Source of the DNA: Rostratula benghalensis
Lineage: Eukaryota; Chordata; Aves; Charadriiformes; Rostratulidae
Reading direction: 5' to 3'
Length of the DNA: 64,000 nt
Assembly: GCA_013399305.1 (NCBI GenBank)
Contig: VXAI01000342.1
Coordinates: 302,982-366,981 of the forward strand
Both the position numbers and the translations under genes were made by a program. The notes beneath the pieces are model-generated. The model was not told where the DNA came from. It ran no database searches and was given only the letters and a program-made list of their open reading frames with translations. Position 1 is the first letter of the stretch; each line of letters begins with the position of its first letter. Shown here in pieces: positions 40,424 to 52,692 of this stretch.

Positions 40424-41717
40424 TGAGGGGTTGACCTTACCTGGATGCTGGGTGCCCACCAAGCTGCTCTCTTCAGCAGACAGGAGGAGATAATATGATG
40501 AAAAGCTAGCTGAGATAAGGATGGGTAGGTCACTCAGCAGTTACTGTCATGGGCAAAACATAGAAATTAATTTAATTTATTGCCAATTAATAAAAGAGTA
40601 GGATAGTAAGAATTAAAAACAAAACTACAATCACTTTCTATTTTCAGTGTAGTGATAGGAGGAGGGGGAATTTTTTTAAACTGGAAGGGGGGAGATATAG
40701 ATGAGATCTCAGGAAGAAATTCTTTGCTGTGAGGGTGGTGAGACACTGGAAGAGGTTGCCCAGAGAAGCTGTGGCTGCCCCATCCCTGGAGGGGTTCAAG
40801 ACCAGGCTGGATGGGGCTTGGAGCAACCTGGTCTGGTGGGAGGTGTCCCTCCCTGCCCAGGGCAGGGGGTTGGAACTCCATGATCTTTAGGGTCCCTTCC
40901 AACTCTAACCATTCTATGATTCTGCCCACCCCTTCTTTCTTCCAAAGCTCAACTTCGCTCCCAACTCTTCTACCTCCTCTGCCCTGAGTGGTGTGGGGGA
41001 CAGGCAATGGGGGTTGCAGTCAGTTCATGGCACTTCACTTCTGCTGCTCCTTCCTCCTCACACTCTTTCCCTCTTTTCTCTTCATACTCTTTCCCGACTT
41101 CAGTGTGGTGTCCCTCCCATGGCAGACAGTCTTTCATTAACTTCTCCAACAAGTGCCCTTTCCATGCAGTGCAGCCCTTCAGGAAGAGAGTGCTCCAGCA
41201 TGGGTCCCCAATGGGTCACAGGTCCTGCTAGAAAACCTGCTCCTACTTGGACTCCTCTCTGCAGGCCTCAGTTCCTGCCAGGAATCTGCTCCAGCACAGG
41301 TTCTCCAAGGGCTGCAGGTTGGATATATGCTCCACCATGGTCCACCATCCCATGGGCTGCAGGTGACTAACCTGCATAACTGTGGTCTTATCCTGGTCCT
41401 GCAGAAGACTTTCTGCTCCAGCACCTGGAGCACCTCTCTTTCTTCTCTCAGCTTTGTGTCTGCAAAGCTGTTTCTCTCACTTTTCTCACTTCCCTCCCAC
41501 AGCTGCTGTGCAGCATTTTTTACCCTTTCTTAAATAAGTTACCACAGAAGTGCCACCAGCATCGTTGATGGGCTCACCTTTGGGCGGTGGTAGATCTAAA
41601 CAGGAGCTGGCTCTGTCCAACATGGGGCAGCTCATGGTATCTTCTCACAGAAGCACCTCTGCAGCCCCCATCCCACTACCAAAGCCTTGACATGTAAACC
41701 CAATACAATTACATCAC
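40424..41717. mobile_element. LTR-like element (probable endogenous-retrovirus solo LTR), interrupted by CR1
   Basis: I recognise the layout of a common avian dispersed LTR-type repeat: GGGGTTGACCTTACCTGGAT at the left, then TTAATTTAATTTATTGCC, GGGGGTTGCAGTCAGTTCAT, several diverged units of the type CTCCAGCATGGGTCC (41100-41430), and AAACCCAATACA near the right end. No gag, pol or env coding is present. The hexamer TTAGTG occurs at 40418-40423 and again at 41718-41723 and may be the target-site duplication. Without the inserted CR1 it is about 1.0 kb. The family name and orientation are not determined. Confidence 0.6.
40649..40923 (+). mobile_element. CR1 LINE fragment inside the LTR-like element, young group
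   Basis: It starts GTAGTGATAGGAGGAGG and ends CATTCTATGATTCTG. LTR-type sequence lies on both sides (poly-A-rich part to the left, CCCACCCCTTCTTTCTTCC to the right), so the CR1 jumped in later. Confidence 0.88.
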
Positions 41718-42372
41718 TTAGTGAGAACTGCACTTTCAGTACACGGGAGGAGCTCAGTGGGTGAGTTCTGAGGTTGTTCTTCCTTGTGGAAGCATCTCTG
41801 TGAGTTTACCCAGGTTTCCCTGTAGTCTTTAATTGCAAAATGAACTTGGAGGAGAAATTATGTTACATGAAGTGTACTGAAGGTTAACTCTAGAGTACTT
41901 TCTAGTAAGGCCCTTCTGCCCACCTGGGTTGCCGTGGTGAAGTTCATTAAGCTTCTTAGCCTCAGGGAAGACAACTGTACACCTGCAGTCTGAAGGACAC
42001 TTTTCTGTCATCCTGTGCATGACCCCTTCTACATGCGTGTCCCAGGTTATCTTGTGTGAGCCAAGGGATCACTGCAGGGATGTGGATATCTCATTCTTGT
42101 AGGACAGAGAGAGAGAGAAGAGGGTGTTCTTTCTGAAGGGATATTTCAGGTTGTGCTCATGGAGCAGAGCTGCAAAGTTTTAGGCATAAACCCTGGCTTG
42201 AACTGCAAGACACGAGTTGGTGATAATCAGGTTTTGGGAGTTCTTTGTTGGGAAGGGAAAGGCTTGGACAGTCAGGGTGGTGAGAGGTAAGCACTGGAAA
42301 GCAGAACAGATTTATCCCTGATATATCCATCTGGACATCATTTTATTTTCTCATGCCATAGATAACCTTTTG

Positions 42373-42396
42373 TTTTTTTTTTTTTTTTTTTTTTTT
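42373..42396. repeat. T24 homopolymer
   Basis: Twenty-four consecutive T about 390 bases before exon 3. Confidence 0.9.
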
Positions 42397-42782
42397 GTGT
42401 TCTCCAGAATATGCTGTATTGCTTTCCTGGGAATTATCCAAGAAAGGCAAAGTAAAGGGGAGCACCTACTTCTCAGCAGTCGGTAGTGAATAATTACCGA
42501 AAGTGAAAATTTACAGGGACTCAAGGATGACACTATTTCACAATATTTGGTGGGTTGTGGATAAATAGCTTTGTGAATAGACAAGCCAAGAGAAATATCT
42601 TCTAATTGAGGGTTTCAGTGCAGGGAAGGCTTCCGCCCCCACCAGTCCCTTACTCATAATGTCAATGTTCTATATTCTGCAAATAGGTATTTCCAGCCAG
42701 TACAGCCTGTAATCATCACTTTGGGTTTTTCATTTCATGTAATGCATTGGCTTTCATTTCTGTTCCTGTCTCCTGGCATTAG

Positions 42783-43009
42783 GTGGAGTGGATTTCTCCT
42801 TTGTGCCATTGCAATGCTCCTTGTGATATTTCCCATGTTTACCTTTCCGAAAAAGCTCCCTCCTCGGCATAAAAAAAAGAAAAAGAAAAAGAAGATGAAC
42901 TCTGATGATGTTTCAAGTGATGATGAAGTCATGAAAGAGAAATCAAATAGCAAAATGCAAGCAGACAGCGCGGTTCCTGCCTCGATGGGATTTGGAAAGA
43001 ATGTTAAAG
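42783..43009 (+). CDS. SLCO5A1: SLCO5A1 coding exon 3: TM6 and polylysine loop (residues 364-440)
   Basis: The acceptor AG is at 42781-42782 and the donor is GTGAAG at 43010. The first base completes W364, so WWSGFLL, the second half of the OATP signature, follows at once. TM6 is about residues 365-385. After PPRH come eight lysines (394-401) and an acidic, serine-rich cytoplasmic loop (SDDVSSDDEVMKEK) ending in MGFGKNVK. The polylysine tract is a recognisable trait of OATP5A1 (seven lysines in the human protein as I remember it). The donor is a GTGAAG variant, but splicing there keeps the frame into the next exon. Confidence 0.93.
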
Positions 43010-45469
43010 GTGAAGTTTGTTTTTAATTTTTCAATGCTTTGCATTTTGTACACAGGATCGTCAAGGATTGTATGGTATGAGTGTAACTGAAGGCAGAGTT
43101 TTGACATCTGGTATTTAATATTAGTTCTGCTGTTGAGATCTTAATGGATGGTCATCCTCTCAAATTGCAAAATGCAGTGATGAGTGGAAGATCCATTTAC
43201 TTAAAGTGTTGAAGTGTTTAATGTGCACCTGTAACAAACAGGTAGCCTGTTTCCTGTAATTAGAAGACCTCCAATATCAGGCATATTTGTGCACCTAACT
43301 GTCATACTTTCTTCAAGCTGTTCTTGATAGAATAAAATGCTCTTCTAAAATGTATGTGAAAATAGTAAAAAGAATCCAAGTATGTGGGTTCAATGACATT
43401 CATGTGTTTGGGTAAGTTAATTGAGGGGGAAAAAAATATTTGTTTCCTATGCTAGCTATTTTGTACTGCAAGTGATTTGCTTTCAGAAAGCTGAGAGGGA
43501 AGGATGAAACCTGTGCTAATTCTGAAACAAGAAGAGATCAAAAGATTGACAAGTAATAGAGATTTTTATTTTATTCAAGACTTAAACCATTAACGTGAAA
43601 TCTAACAGGAAGTGGAAGCCATTGATAAAATGCTATGGGAAGATGGAGGTTACTATTAAAAATTAATTAATGAAGCATGTACATTGGGAGTTGACAGTAT
43701 AGGCTTCATGGTGTCATAATATTGAATAGCATAGGACAAGGATGAGTGAGCCTTAATGCTCTTGTGCTGCTGATGCTGTTGCATCCTCCTCCGATTCCAT
43801 GACAAAAATGCTGGATGTGCTGTTTTGTGGTTGCCCCATGAATGCAATGGGAGTAGGAGAAACCATGAAATGTCATTTGTACCACTAGATGCAATTTGAA
43901 CTCAAAACTTCAAGTGTGTGTTTGTTGACATGAACATTAGTCTTGCTTTTTCATTGCCTTTATCAGTCGGGGTTATAATGATTGGTAGATTTTTTAATGA
44001 CACATTTATGATCACAATCAATCTATGTTGAGTAAGCGAAGTTTAGCAAAACCAGCTGGTTTCAGACTTAAACCAGTGAAATTCTAAGTGAAGTTTGCCC
44101 ACATTCATATTGATTTGCCCTACATTGCCTTTACTTCTGTACTCTCAGGCTGCCTAAGGTTACTCTATAAATAAAGAAAAAACAGAGGACCAGAATTGGC
44201 TTTTGGTGGTTTTCTGAGCACAGAGCAAGCAAGGTAAACCTGCAACATCAGATCTTTCAGAACCCCCTTCTCCATTTGTTTGCAAAGTAGCTTGGAAAGC
44301 AGTGGAGAAGGAAGAAAAGTGTGTTGTCTGCTCCCTGTCTATTCCCCATATTTGTGAGTCCTCATTGTGAGTACATATTGTTTTCTCCTAAATCCATAAA
44401 ATTAGTTGTGGGGGTTTGTTTTTGTTTTTGTTTTTGGGCAAAAAGTAGTTCAGGGTTGCTCCTGTCAGGGTTTTCTCACTGACTTAGGGAAGTGGGAAAG
44501 GGGGAGTTCAGTCTTGCTGGGCTCCTTCTTAATCGTTGCAGGCAATGCCACAGGAGAGGGACAGCTTCATCCCACGGGTGTGCCTGGAAAAGATAGGGAT
44601 ATTCAGTCAAATTCTGCAGCTGGATTAGTTTGATAATGATGGTTCTCTGTTTCTGAACATAGTTTCATCTTCCAGATCATGTTGTGCCACAGGAGGCATG
44701 GCAGATAGACAGAAAACAAGTTTACTCTTAGGAGAATGTTTTTTAGTACTTCTTTTTTTCACAGGAATGAAAACTGCTGTATATCTTATTTTAGTGTGTA
44801 TTTTTTTAACATATATCTGCCTAAATATGCACCATACACCATACTTTCTACAAACCCCTGTATTAATCTCTTAGCGGAGCCACCAAATCAGAGCTTCTCA
44901 TAAGCAAAACTTTTCACTTTTCCTCTAGAAGAGAAACTTCACCGCGTGGAGCGGTGAGCAGTGGCATTGTGTTCCACATGTCAGAGAGATACCAAGCGAG
45001 CTGAGATAACGCAGAGAAAAGTATTTTGCTATAAGCTGATAATAGCTTTCCCATTAGGTGTCATTTACCTGAGCAAAGAGGGCCTGCAGCAGGGATGCAC
45101 TATCATTTAATTATTTTTCAAGTTTAAGTGAGCTTTATGGAATGAGATCATGCCTGAAGCTTCTCAGTTGAGGTAATTTCGTTTATAATGGGAAGGGAAA
45201 AAAGATCACATGCGTCTAAGTCATTTAATATTGCTGCTTCTGAGATGCAATGGACATTTTATACTTCCCATTGAATTTCAGAGCTTCATCTTTTTACAGC
45301 GCGATGGACAGAAAACTCCACTTAGGCAGTAGCTGGGAGACTTAATGATTTAGTAGGTCAAGTCTTCTGTTCTGTACTAATAAATATCAGTGATGTTGTA
45401 GTCTGTCATGACAGAGGTCAGTGCCATTAAATCTGTAAAATACGTACAGCTTTGGTAAGGAAAGTCTCA

Positions 45470-46110
45470 CGGAATCACAGAAGGACAGAAAGATATGGGG
45501 TTGGAGGGGACTTCTGGAGATCCTCTAGTCAGTCCAACCTCCCTGCCAAAGCAGGTCCTCCTAGAGCAGGTTGCACAGGAACATCTCCAGGTGGGGTTTG
45601 AATGTCTCCAGAGAAGGAGACTCCACCACCTCTCTGGGCAGCCTCTGCCAGAGCTCTGCCACCCTCACAGCAAAGAAGTTCCTCCTCATGTTCAGATGGA
45701 ACTTCTTATGTTCTAGTTTGTGCCCATTACCTCTTGTCCTGTCACTGGGCACCACTGAAAAAAGACTGATCCCATCCTCCTGACACCCACCCTTTAAGTA
45801 TTTATAGGCATTGATCAGATCCCCCCACAGTCATCTCTTCTCCAGGCTAAAGAGACCCAGGTCCCTCACCCTTTCCTTGTTAGAGAGATGCTACAGGCCC
45901 CTCATCATCTTTGTAGCCCTCTGCTTTACCCTCTCCAGCAGTTCCCTGTCCTTATGGAGCTGGGGAGCCCAGAACTGGACACAGGACTTCAGATGAGACC
46001 TCCCCAGGGCAGAGCAGAGGGGCAGGATGACCTCCCTCAACCTGCTTGTCCCAGGATGCCATTGGCCTTCTTGGTCACAAGAGCACATTGCTGGCTCATG
46101 GTCATTGGAA
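45470..46110 (-). mobile_element. CR1 LINE fragment (intermediate group) with ORF2 end
   Basis: It starts CACGGAATCACAGAAGGAC and continues through the 3' UTR and the ORF2 C-terminal region. It ends near the segment that on the minus strand reads SQQC-like. Confidence 0.9.
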
Positions 46111-47179
46111 GAAGCTCTTTGTTTTGATCTTCTTTTGATATGATGTTGTCTACCCTGGGACGCCTGGCAAAATGGTTCTTGTCCTGCTGTAACTTGTCCT
46201 AATTTAACATAAGTTAGTTTTCTAGGTGAATGAAAATTAACTAAAAATGTATGACAGGAGTGGGACGGGATCTTTTGTACTGCAGTGACTGCCAGTATAG
46301 GCTGAAGTAATAAACCAAAACTGGCTTCAGCTGCAAACTGGAGGTCAGAGGACTTGAGTGACCTGAGCTTTATTTTGTGACATGGTTGAGCTGGCATCAG
46401 ATAAAAATACAGATATATGTCTTTGCTTTTCCTCATGTTTCAAGATGCAAGAGCTTGGAATTCAGTCTTTTCCTGTTTGTGTTGCAAGTGAACGAAGTGA
46501 GAGGGAGGTTTCTTCTGATGAAAGTATCAAAAGTATTAAATAAAACATTAAATAGGTCATGGGAGGAAGAAAATTGGATGCAGTTGACTGGGAGAAATAG
46601 AGGTAACGTAGATAACATGAGCTGGAGGAGATTTATAATGAAGAAGCAGCGGTTCAATCCCATACATGCAGATAAATTGTGAACCTGAGCAGCCCAAACC
46701 ACTGTTTTCATTTATTACATACATACCCTTAGGGTTTTGTGCCATGGAAATTGTATCCACAGTCCCTTACCACTATCATGAAACTTACTGTGCAACTGGG
46801 TAAAGGAGCAGTGTAAAGAAAACCAATATTTGTATTACCTAAAAGGTACTGGTCTTATCTGAAGGGTGTTAATTAATTACTTTATTTAGTAGTCATTGGT
46901 TTTCTTTTTAATGTTTTGAGCTTTGTCCTCATGTATATTCTTAAATATGGAATATTCTTGTCTGCTTTTTCACGTTTACCAGCTGTCCTATGCCCTTCCC
47001 TGTCAGTTCCCACTGGGGATGGGGACAGCATAATAACACTTGTCAGGCCACCAGCAAAGGTAGAAGAAACTCCTGAGGAGCTCGTGGCTGTAGGCTAAGT
47101 CCGTGGAAGTGGTTCCCCATCACAGGAGACAGACTGGAGTTTCGGCAATACCCGGGGATGAGTTGGCAGGGATTGGAAG

Positions 47180-47196
47180 AGGAGGAGGAGGAGGAG
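47180..47196. repeat. Short GGA trinucleotide repeat
   Basis: Five to six GGA units. Confidence 0.85.
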
Positions 47197-47707
47197 ATGA
47201 CTGTGGTCTGCGAGGGCTGTAAATGTCAGGGAGTTCAGCAGAGCGTGGGTTGGAGATCCTGCTGGGCCACTGACTTTGAGCGAGTCGCTCCCCCCTGCCT
47301 TGCCCTTTCTTAGGTCATCTTGAAGAGCTCAAAATAGAAGAGGTTGGCACAGCCCCATGCTGTGATGAGCAGCGTTCGCTGGAGCCACGAGGAGCTGCTC
47401 TAAATCAAGTTAAAAGTAATAATCGGATCGAACTCGCTCCCAATCTCCCTGCTCTTGATGGGATATTAATGGCTGTTTGATGGTCTGGCCACCACCCAGG
47501 TAGTTAAAGCACATCCTGAAAATGCTTGAGAAATTGAGTTGAATGTGGTTGTTTAAATGGTATGTGAATAGATAACGAAATGAAATAACATGGCAAAATA
47601 TTGTTCTAGAACAGTGATTAGCTCCATGCAGAATCCATTTGAAGTAGTCGTGTGTTACTGAAAATGCTCATTTCCATATACATAAACCGCTAAACAAACC
47701 AAAATCT

Positions 47708-47983
47708 CAGAGTCACAGAATGGTGGGGGTTGGAAGCAACCTCTGGAGATCATGTAGTTCAACCCCCTGCCAGAGCAGGGTCACCCAGAGCAGGTCCCAC
47801 AGGAACGTGTCCAGGTGGGTTTTGAATGTCTCCAGAGATGGAGACTCCACCACCTCTCTGGGGAGCCTCTGCCAGGGCTCTGCCACCCTCACAGGAAAGA
47901 AGTCCCTTTTCAGGTTCAGAGAGAATTTTCCATGTTCCAGTTTGTGCCTGTTACCTCTTGTCCATGTCACTGGGCACCAGTGG
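47708..47983 (-). mobile_element. CR1 LINE fragment (intermediate group)
   Basis: It begins CAGAGTCACAGAATGGTGGG and continues to CACTGGGCACCAGTGG. It is 5'-truncated. Confidence 0.9.
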
Positions 47984-48371
47984 AATTCTGTCTCAAAACC
48001 CAGCTCTGCCTTTGTGCTGTGTGAGAGCAGAAGGTGCCCATGAGATCTTGGTGTGGAGGCAGCCTCCTTCAAAGCTGCAGACATGGGTAGTGCTGACCAG
48101 ATGTGGAGCACAGAGAAAGGAGGTTCTTTGGCTAGTATCTGTGTCACCCTTAAAAGAGGCTTCACTGATGGACTACAAGAGGACAGTGCTGTAGATGGGG
48201 GTGGTTTATTCCCCTGGCTGCATTCAGTGCACCACCTTGTGCTAGATGTACAGGAACAGGGTAAAAGAAAATATATTACATTCCAAAAAAAGGAGGTGAA
48301 GTTAGACTTATTTGAGTATTCCTTGAAATTCTCAATACAGTGCTTTAAGAGTTTTGCTCAGAGCAGTAATT

Positions 48372-48877
48372 ACTCTGGAGTCCTCAATGTAGAAAGGGCA
48401 TGGACCTATTGGAATGGATCCAGTGGAAGGCCACAGAGATGCTCAAAGGGATGGAACACCTCTGCTGTGAGGACAGGCTGAGAGAGCCTTGTTTCATGCT
48501 TGTTCAGCCTGGAGAATAGAAGGCTCCAGGGAGACCTTAGAGCAGCCTTCCAGTGTCTGAAAAGGCTACAGGAGAGGTGGAGAGGGACTCTTTGTCAGGA
48601 AGTGTAGTGACCGGACAAGGGGTAATGGTTTTAAATTGGAAGAGGGGAGATTTAGATTAGATCTTGGGAAGAAATTCTTTGATGTGAGGGTGGTGAGACC
48701 CTGGAAGAGGTTGCCCAGAGAAGCTGTGGCTGCCCCATCCCTGGAGGGGTTCAAGGCCAGGCTGGATGGGGCTTGGAGCAACCTGGTCTGGTGGGAGGTG
48801 TCCCTGCCCAGGGCAGGGGGGCTGGAACTGGATGCTCTTTAAGGTCCCTTCCAACTTAAACCATTCTATGATTCTAC
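48372..48877 (+). mobile_element. CR1 LINE fragment, young group
   Basis: It starts CTCTGGAGTCCTCAATGTAG and ends CCATTCTATGATTCTAC. Confidence 0.92.
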
Positions 48878-50031
48878 AAATACTTGTATTGCTTACATAG
48901 TTTTCTTCTGCTTTTTCCTTACCATGGGTCAAGTAGTGGTCCAGCTTCCAAGGGAAAGAATTTCTTTTTTCTAGACTAGAGAATAAATATCGTGAAAGAC
49001 CACAAAAGCAAGAAAATTTGTTGTTGACTAACAAATGAGTCAGCAAGACAGATTTCAATGTACTCTTAGTTACATATTACTTTATTTAAAAAGAAAAAAT
49101 ACAAGGTTGTTTAAGATTTGAACTTCTGTAAAGAAGAGTAAACTTTTTTGCAGCCATACTAAGAGATAATTTCAGTTTTAGGAATGTAATCTATAGAGAT
49201 TCATTTGTTCAAATGACACAGGGAGGGAAACTGCAAATTCTCATAGGTTTGTTTCTGATGCACACTTGCAAAACCAGGAGATGTTTACTGAAGACCTCTT
49301 AAAAATCAGAACCTGACAGGTTCAATAATGGCCTTGAAATCAAACCGTAGGCCTATGGCTATTAGACAAAAATAAAGTGACACTGAATTCTTTTAAAATG
49401 CATGACTGACTATGTAGTACAAAGGATCCTTAAAGTTTTTTAGCATTCTGGCTTTTTATTAGAATCAGGGTTGTTGAAAGATATGATTCACTTACAGTGC
49501 CTTTTCATTGTAAGTTTTTTTTTAATTTAGAAGTGTAATACAGATTCTGTCACCTGGGATTTGACTACAGCTACAGGCAGCAATCAGGGAAAACCTAATT
49601 TGGAATAGGCATTTTTCTTTCTTTACCATATTGCAACTTTGCATTGTATGCCAGACAGTTCTGCTTTACAAGTCACAAAGAGCTTCCACCCTCAGCTGCT
49701 CCAGGTGGTGTGTATTAGCGCAGCAGGCAGGATTACTCTTTTATTTCTTGCCAGAAATTACAGTAATCAGTAGAGCTTTTCCCTGAAGAATCCTTCTCAC
49801 GGGTGTAAGACAACTTGTGCTTGTTCCCAGACCCTGAGTTTTACCTATTTATCAGTAGAAAACCAATTTGAAAATACTAATTAGTTTGGAAATTAATAAT
49901 GACCTTTAGACAGAGTGCTGAGATTAGATGCAAGTAGGAGTCTACAGAAAATACAGCTCTACATCTGAACACCAGAGCAAAACACTCATTACCTCTGCAG
50001 TTCTTTATCTGATTAGTTCTTCAATATCTTT

Positions 50032-50290
50032 ACACACCTCCCACCAGACCAGGTTGCTCCAAGCCCCATCCAGCCTGGTCTTGAACCCCTCCAGGGATGG
50101 GGCAGCCACAGCTTCTCTGGGCAACCTCTTCCAGTGCCTCACCACCCTCACAGCAAAGAATTTATTCCTAAGATCTAATCAAAATTTCTCCTCTTTCAGT
50201 TTAAAACCATTCCCCCTTGTCCCATGGCTCCCCTCCCTGATCAAGAGTCCCTCCCCATCTCTCCTGTATTCCCTTTAGGTACTGGAAAGG
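50032..50290 (-). mobile_element. CR1 LINE fragment lacking its 3' tail, young group
   Basis: It begins inside the element at CACACCTCCCACCAGACC. The last 70-80 bases, with the ATTCTATG octamers, are absent. CR1 copies are normally truncated at the other end. Confidence 0.88.
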
Positions 50291-50569
50291 CCTGATCTAA
50301 GGTGAAGTCTAAGGGCTGACATCTGATGGTGTTGGACACCTTTCTTTATTATTTTTTCTCTCTTATATTTCCTTTTGAACAATGAAGTAAATTTCAATCA
50401 GCTGTTTTGATCGTGTGGCATAATGTGCTGATAAATAGTGATACTGTTTTATCTTTGTACCCGCTTCTCTGATGTAGGTTCTGAAGGTGGACAGCTGTAT
50501 TACAGCTTCCATGTATTCATGTTGATATTAAATGGTCTCATACTCCCGTTAACTTATTGCTTTCTGTTC

Positions 50570-50597
50570 TTTTTTTTTTTTTTTTTTTTAAAAAAAG
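50570..50597. repeat. T-run followed by A-run
   Basis: About twenty T are followed directly by seven A, forming a simple self-complementary tract. Confidence 0.85.
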
Positions 50598-51931
50598 ATT
50601 AAGATTCAAATATATGAGTGCTTCTTAATACGTTTTATTCATTACTTATTTCCACCAAGTCTTAAATTTATACATTTAATACATTTCTTCATGGAAGCAG
50701 CAAGAGAGCATTTGACTATATTAAAATTATCAATCCTGTGCTCATAATGAATTCAGTATAAATTTTGACGACTGGCATAAGCTAAAGGCTGGCTGCAGTC
50801 AGATAACTTAGGTGCTAATTAGCAGCCTGACAAGTTTTGACATGACGAGAGCCTAAATTCTGTTTGCTTTTGTAGAGATAACCCGCTGGAGTCGATGGAG
50901 AAAATGAGACGGATTTTTGACACGACAACTTTTAGCATCAATAAAAATTCTCACTCAGGAGTTCTCTCTCACCACGTTGTGTTTCTAAAGGGCTCTCCTG
51001 TCACTGAATTCAATGGGCGTTGATTCAAGCAGCTTTCAATGTCTGTAGGAAATGAAAAGCAAATGAAAGAACCCAAACCGTAGTAGGTTAGATATAAGAG
51101 CTGAACAGAAAATTTGATCTCAGTAGAAGTGCCAAGATTAAAAAAAAATATAAAAAAATCATGTTTAAAATCACACCATCTCATCTGAAAAAATTACTGT
51201 TATCTTGTGATAATAATTTGACATCACTACAGGACTGAATTAAAAGTATTTAAGCATTTTTTGTTAACTACAGTGGTGAGTGTTATGGGGTTTTGCTATT
51301 TGAGTTTTGGGTTTTTGCAACATCTATGAATGCTTTTTCAATTTAAGTTAATGATGTGCTCTTGTTTTTAATTGGTTTTATCCCTTCTGAGAATATAAGT
51401 TGTATGTAAGGTACGCTGAGATTCACTGATATCACTGGCATCATTTTGACAGTTTCCTCGGTCTGCACCTGCTGTAAATGCTTTTAAATCATGTCGAAAA
51501 ATGGTTAATTAAATATATTTTGGGTCCCTTTTCAAATGATGGTACTATTGTTCCAGCTTTCCAAGAGTGCTCCTTGAAGCAGAGTCACAGGGGGAGTGGG
51601 TGATGTGTTTTCACACAAAACAGTGCAAAACCCAGCGCCGTCGGTTCCCTTGTAGAAAACTTCAAAAGGAGAAGAATTCCAAAATCGCCACATTTTATTG
51701 CTGCTTTTCTCTCCTTGATGGTGTTACTATGAAGACCCTGTTTCTTCAGATGGTTCTGGTAAAACAGACTTCAGATTGTATGTCCTCTCCCTTTCATCTT
51801 AGCAAACGGAGCCAGATGCAAGCGAGCCGCTATTGCCAGCCCATCACAAAGAAAATCAATTTGTTTCACTTTGCTTTGCCTTCTCCCTCATTATTTATAA
51901 CATCCACTTGTCATTTTTTGTCATTTTCTAG

Positions 51932-52096
51932 AGCTCCCGAGAGCAGCTGTCAGGATCTTAAGCAACATGACATTCCTTTTTGTGAGTTTGTCATACACAG
52001 CCGAGAGTGCCATCGTCACAGCTTTTATTACCTTCATTCCCAAGTTCATCGAGTCACAGTTTGGCATCCCAGCTTCCAATGCCAGCATCTACACCG
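51932..52096 (+). CDS. SLCO5A1: SLCO5A1 coding exon 4: TM7 region (residues 440-495)
   Basis: The acceptor follows a T-rich tract (TTTTCTAG, ending 51931) and the donor is GTAAGG at 52097. It encodes ELPRAAVRILSNMTFLFVSL, then SYTAESAIVTAFITFIPKF, matching the human protein almost residue for residue as I recall it. This covers TM7 (about 452-475) and the start of the next extracellular loop, which carries a sequon in PASNASIYTG. The ATG at 51967 is an internal methionine (M452), not a start. Glycine 495 is split across the junction. Confidence 0.95.
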
Positions 52097-52692
52097 GTAA
52101 GGAACTGCCACGCAGCAGTAACCTTGAAAGGGTTGGTGTTCTGTTGACTGATGAAATGAATCAATGTAGGAAACAACCAGAAATATGCTTGTCAGAAGAG
52201 GTGGTTGGAGCCAGCTTTGTGTATTTGCGTAGATATTCGGGCTGTTCTTTGATGTTTGCTATTGGTGTTTGGGGAAACGGGAACCCATTTATATTGTTAA
52301 AGGGCTGGGTTTTGGTTTTTTTTTTACATAAGCCTAAACAGACTTGTTAAAGGTTTTCAGGGAGGAAAAATGCAACAGGAACAAGCTGGAAGACCCACAG
52401 GCATTGCTGCATCTTGCGTGCCTTAAAAGATCTTTTAAAGCTGCTCTGATTTTATGTGAATTTTACTTCGTCTTTGATCTTTAAATTATCCTAATCTTTC
52501 CTAGTTCCCCAGTGAGGAGTTGTTTATCTGTCCCATTCTTCAGTTATATCTCCCCTCCAGGCTGGTGGTTTCCTCCATATTTACTTAGAATCATTTAGCA
52601 CACAATAATTTAGTCTAGTCAGGAGAGGTCTCCAAATCCTCTCCCACCTGCCTTTGCACGGCTGAGGCCCCTCTTCTGCAGGTGAGGCACTT

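Larger units (their letters stand above)
43010..51931 (+). other. SLCO5A1: SLCO5A1 intron 3 (8.9 kb)
   Basis: It holds CR1 fragments at 45470-46110, 47708-47983, 48372-48877 and 50032-50290. The remainder (43010-45465, 46115-47705, 48880-50030, 50295-51931) is AT-rich unique-looking sequence with a T-run joined to an A-run near 50570-50597 and a short GGA repeat at 47180-47196. I see no gene. Confidence 0.85.

Noticed and set aside
41153..41533. 126-codon open frame within the LTR-like element
   Set aside because: It falls in diverged tandem LTR units and reads as low-complexity Ser/Leu/Gln sequence with no retroviral protein motif.
42735..42953. Minus-strand open frame with a phenylalanine run over exon 3
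   Set aside because: It is the complement of the polylysine codons of SLCO5A1.
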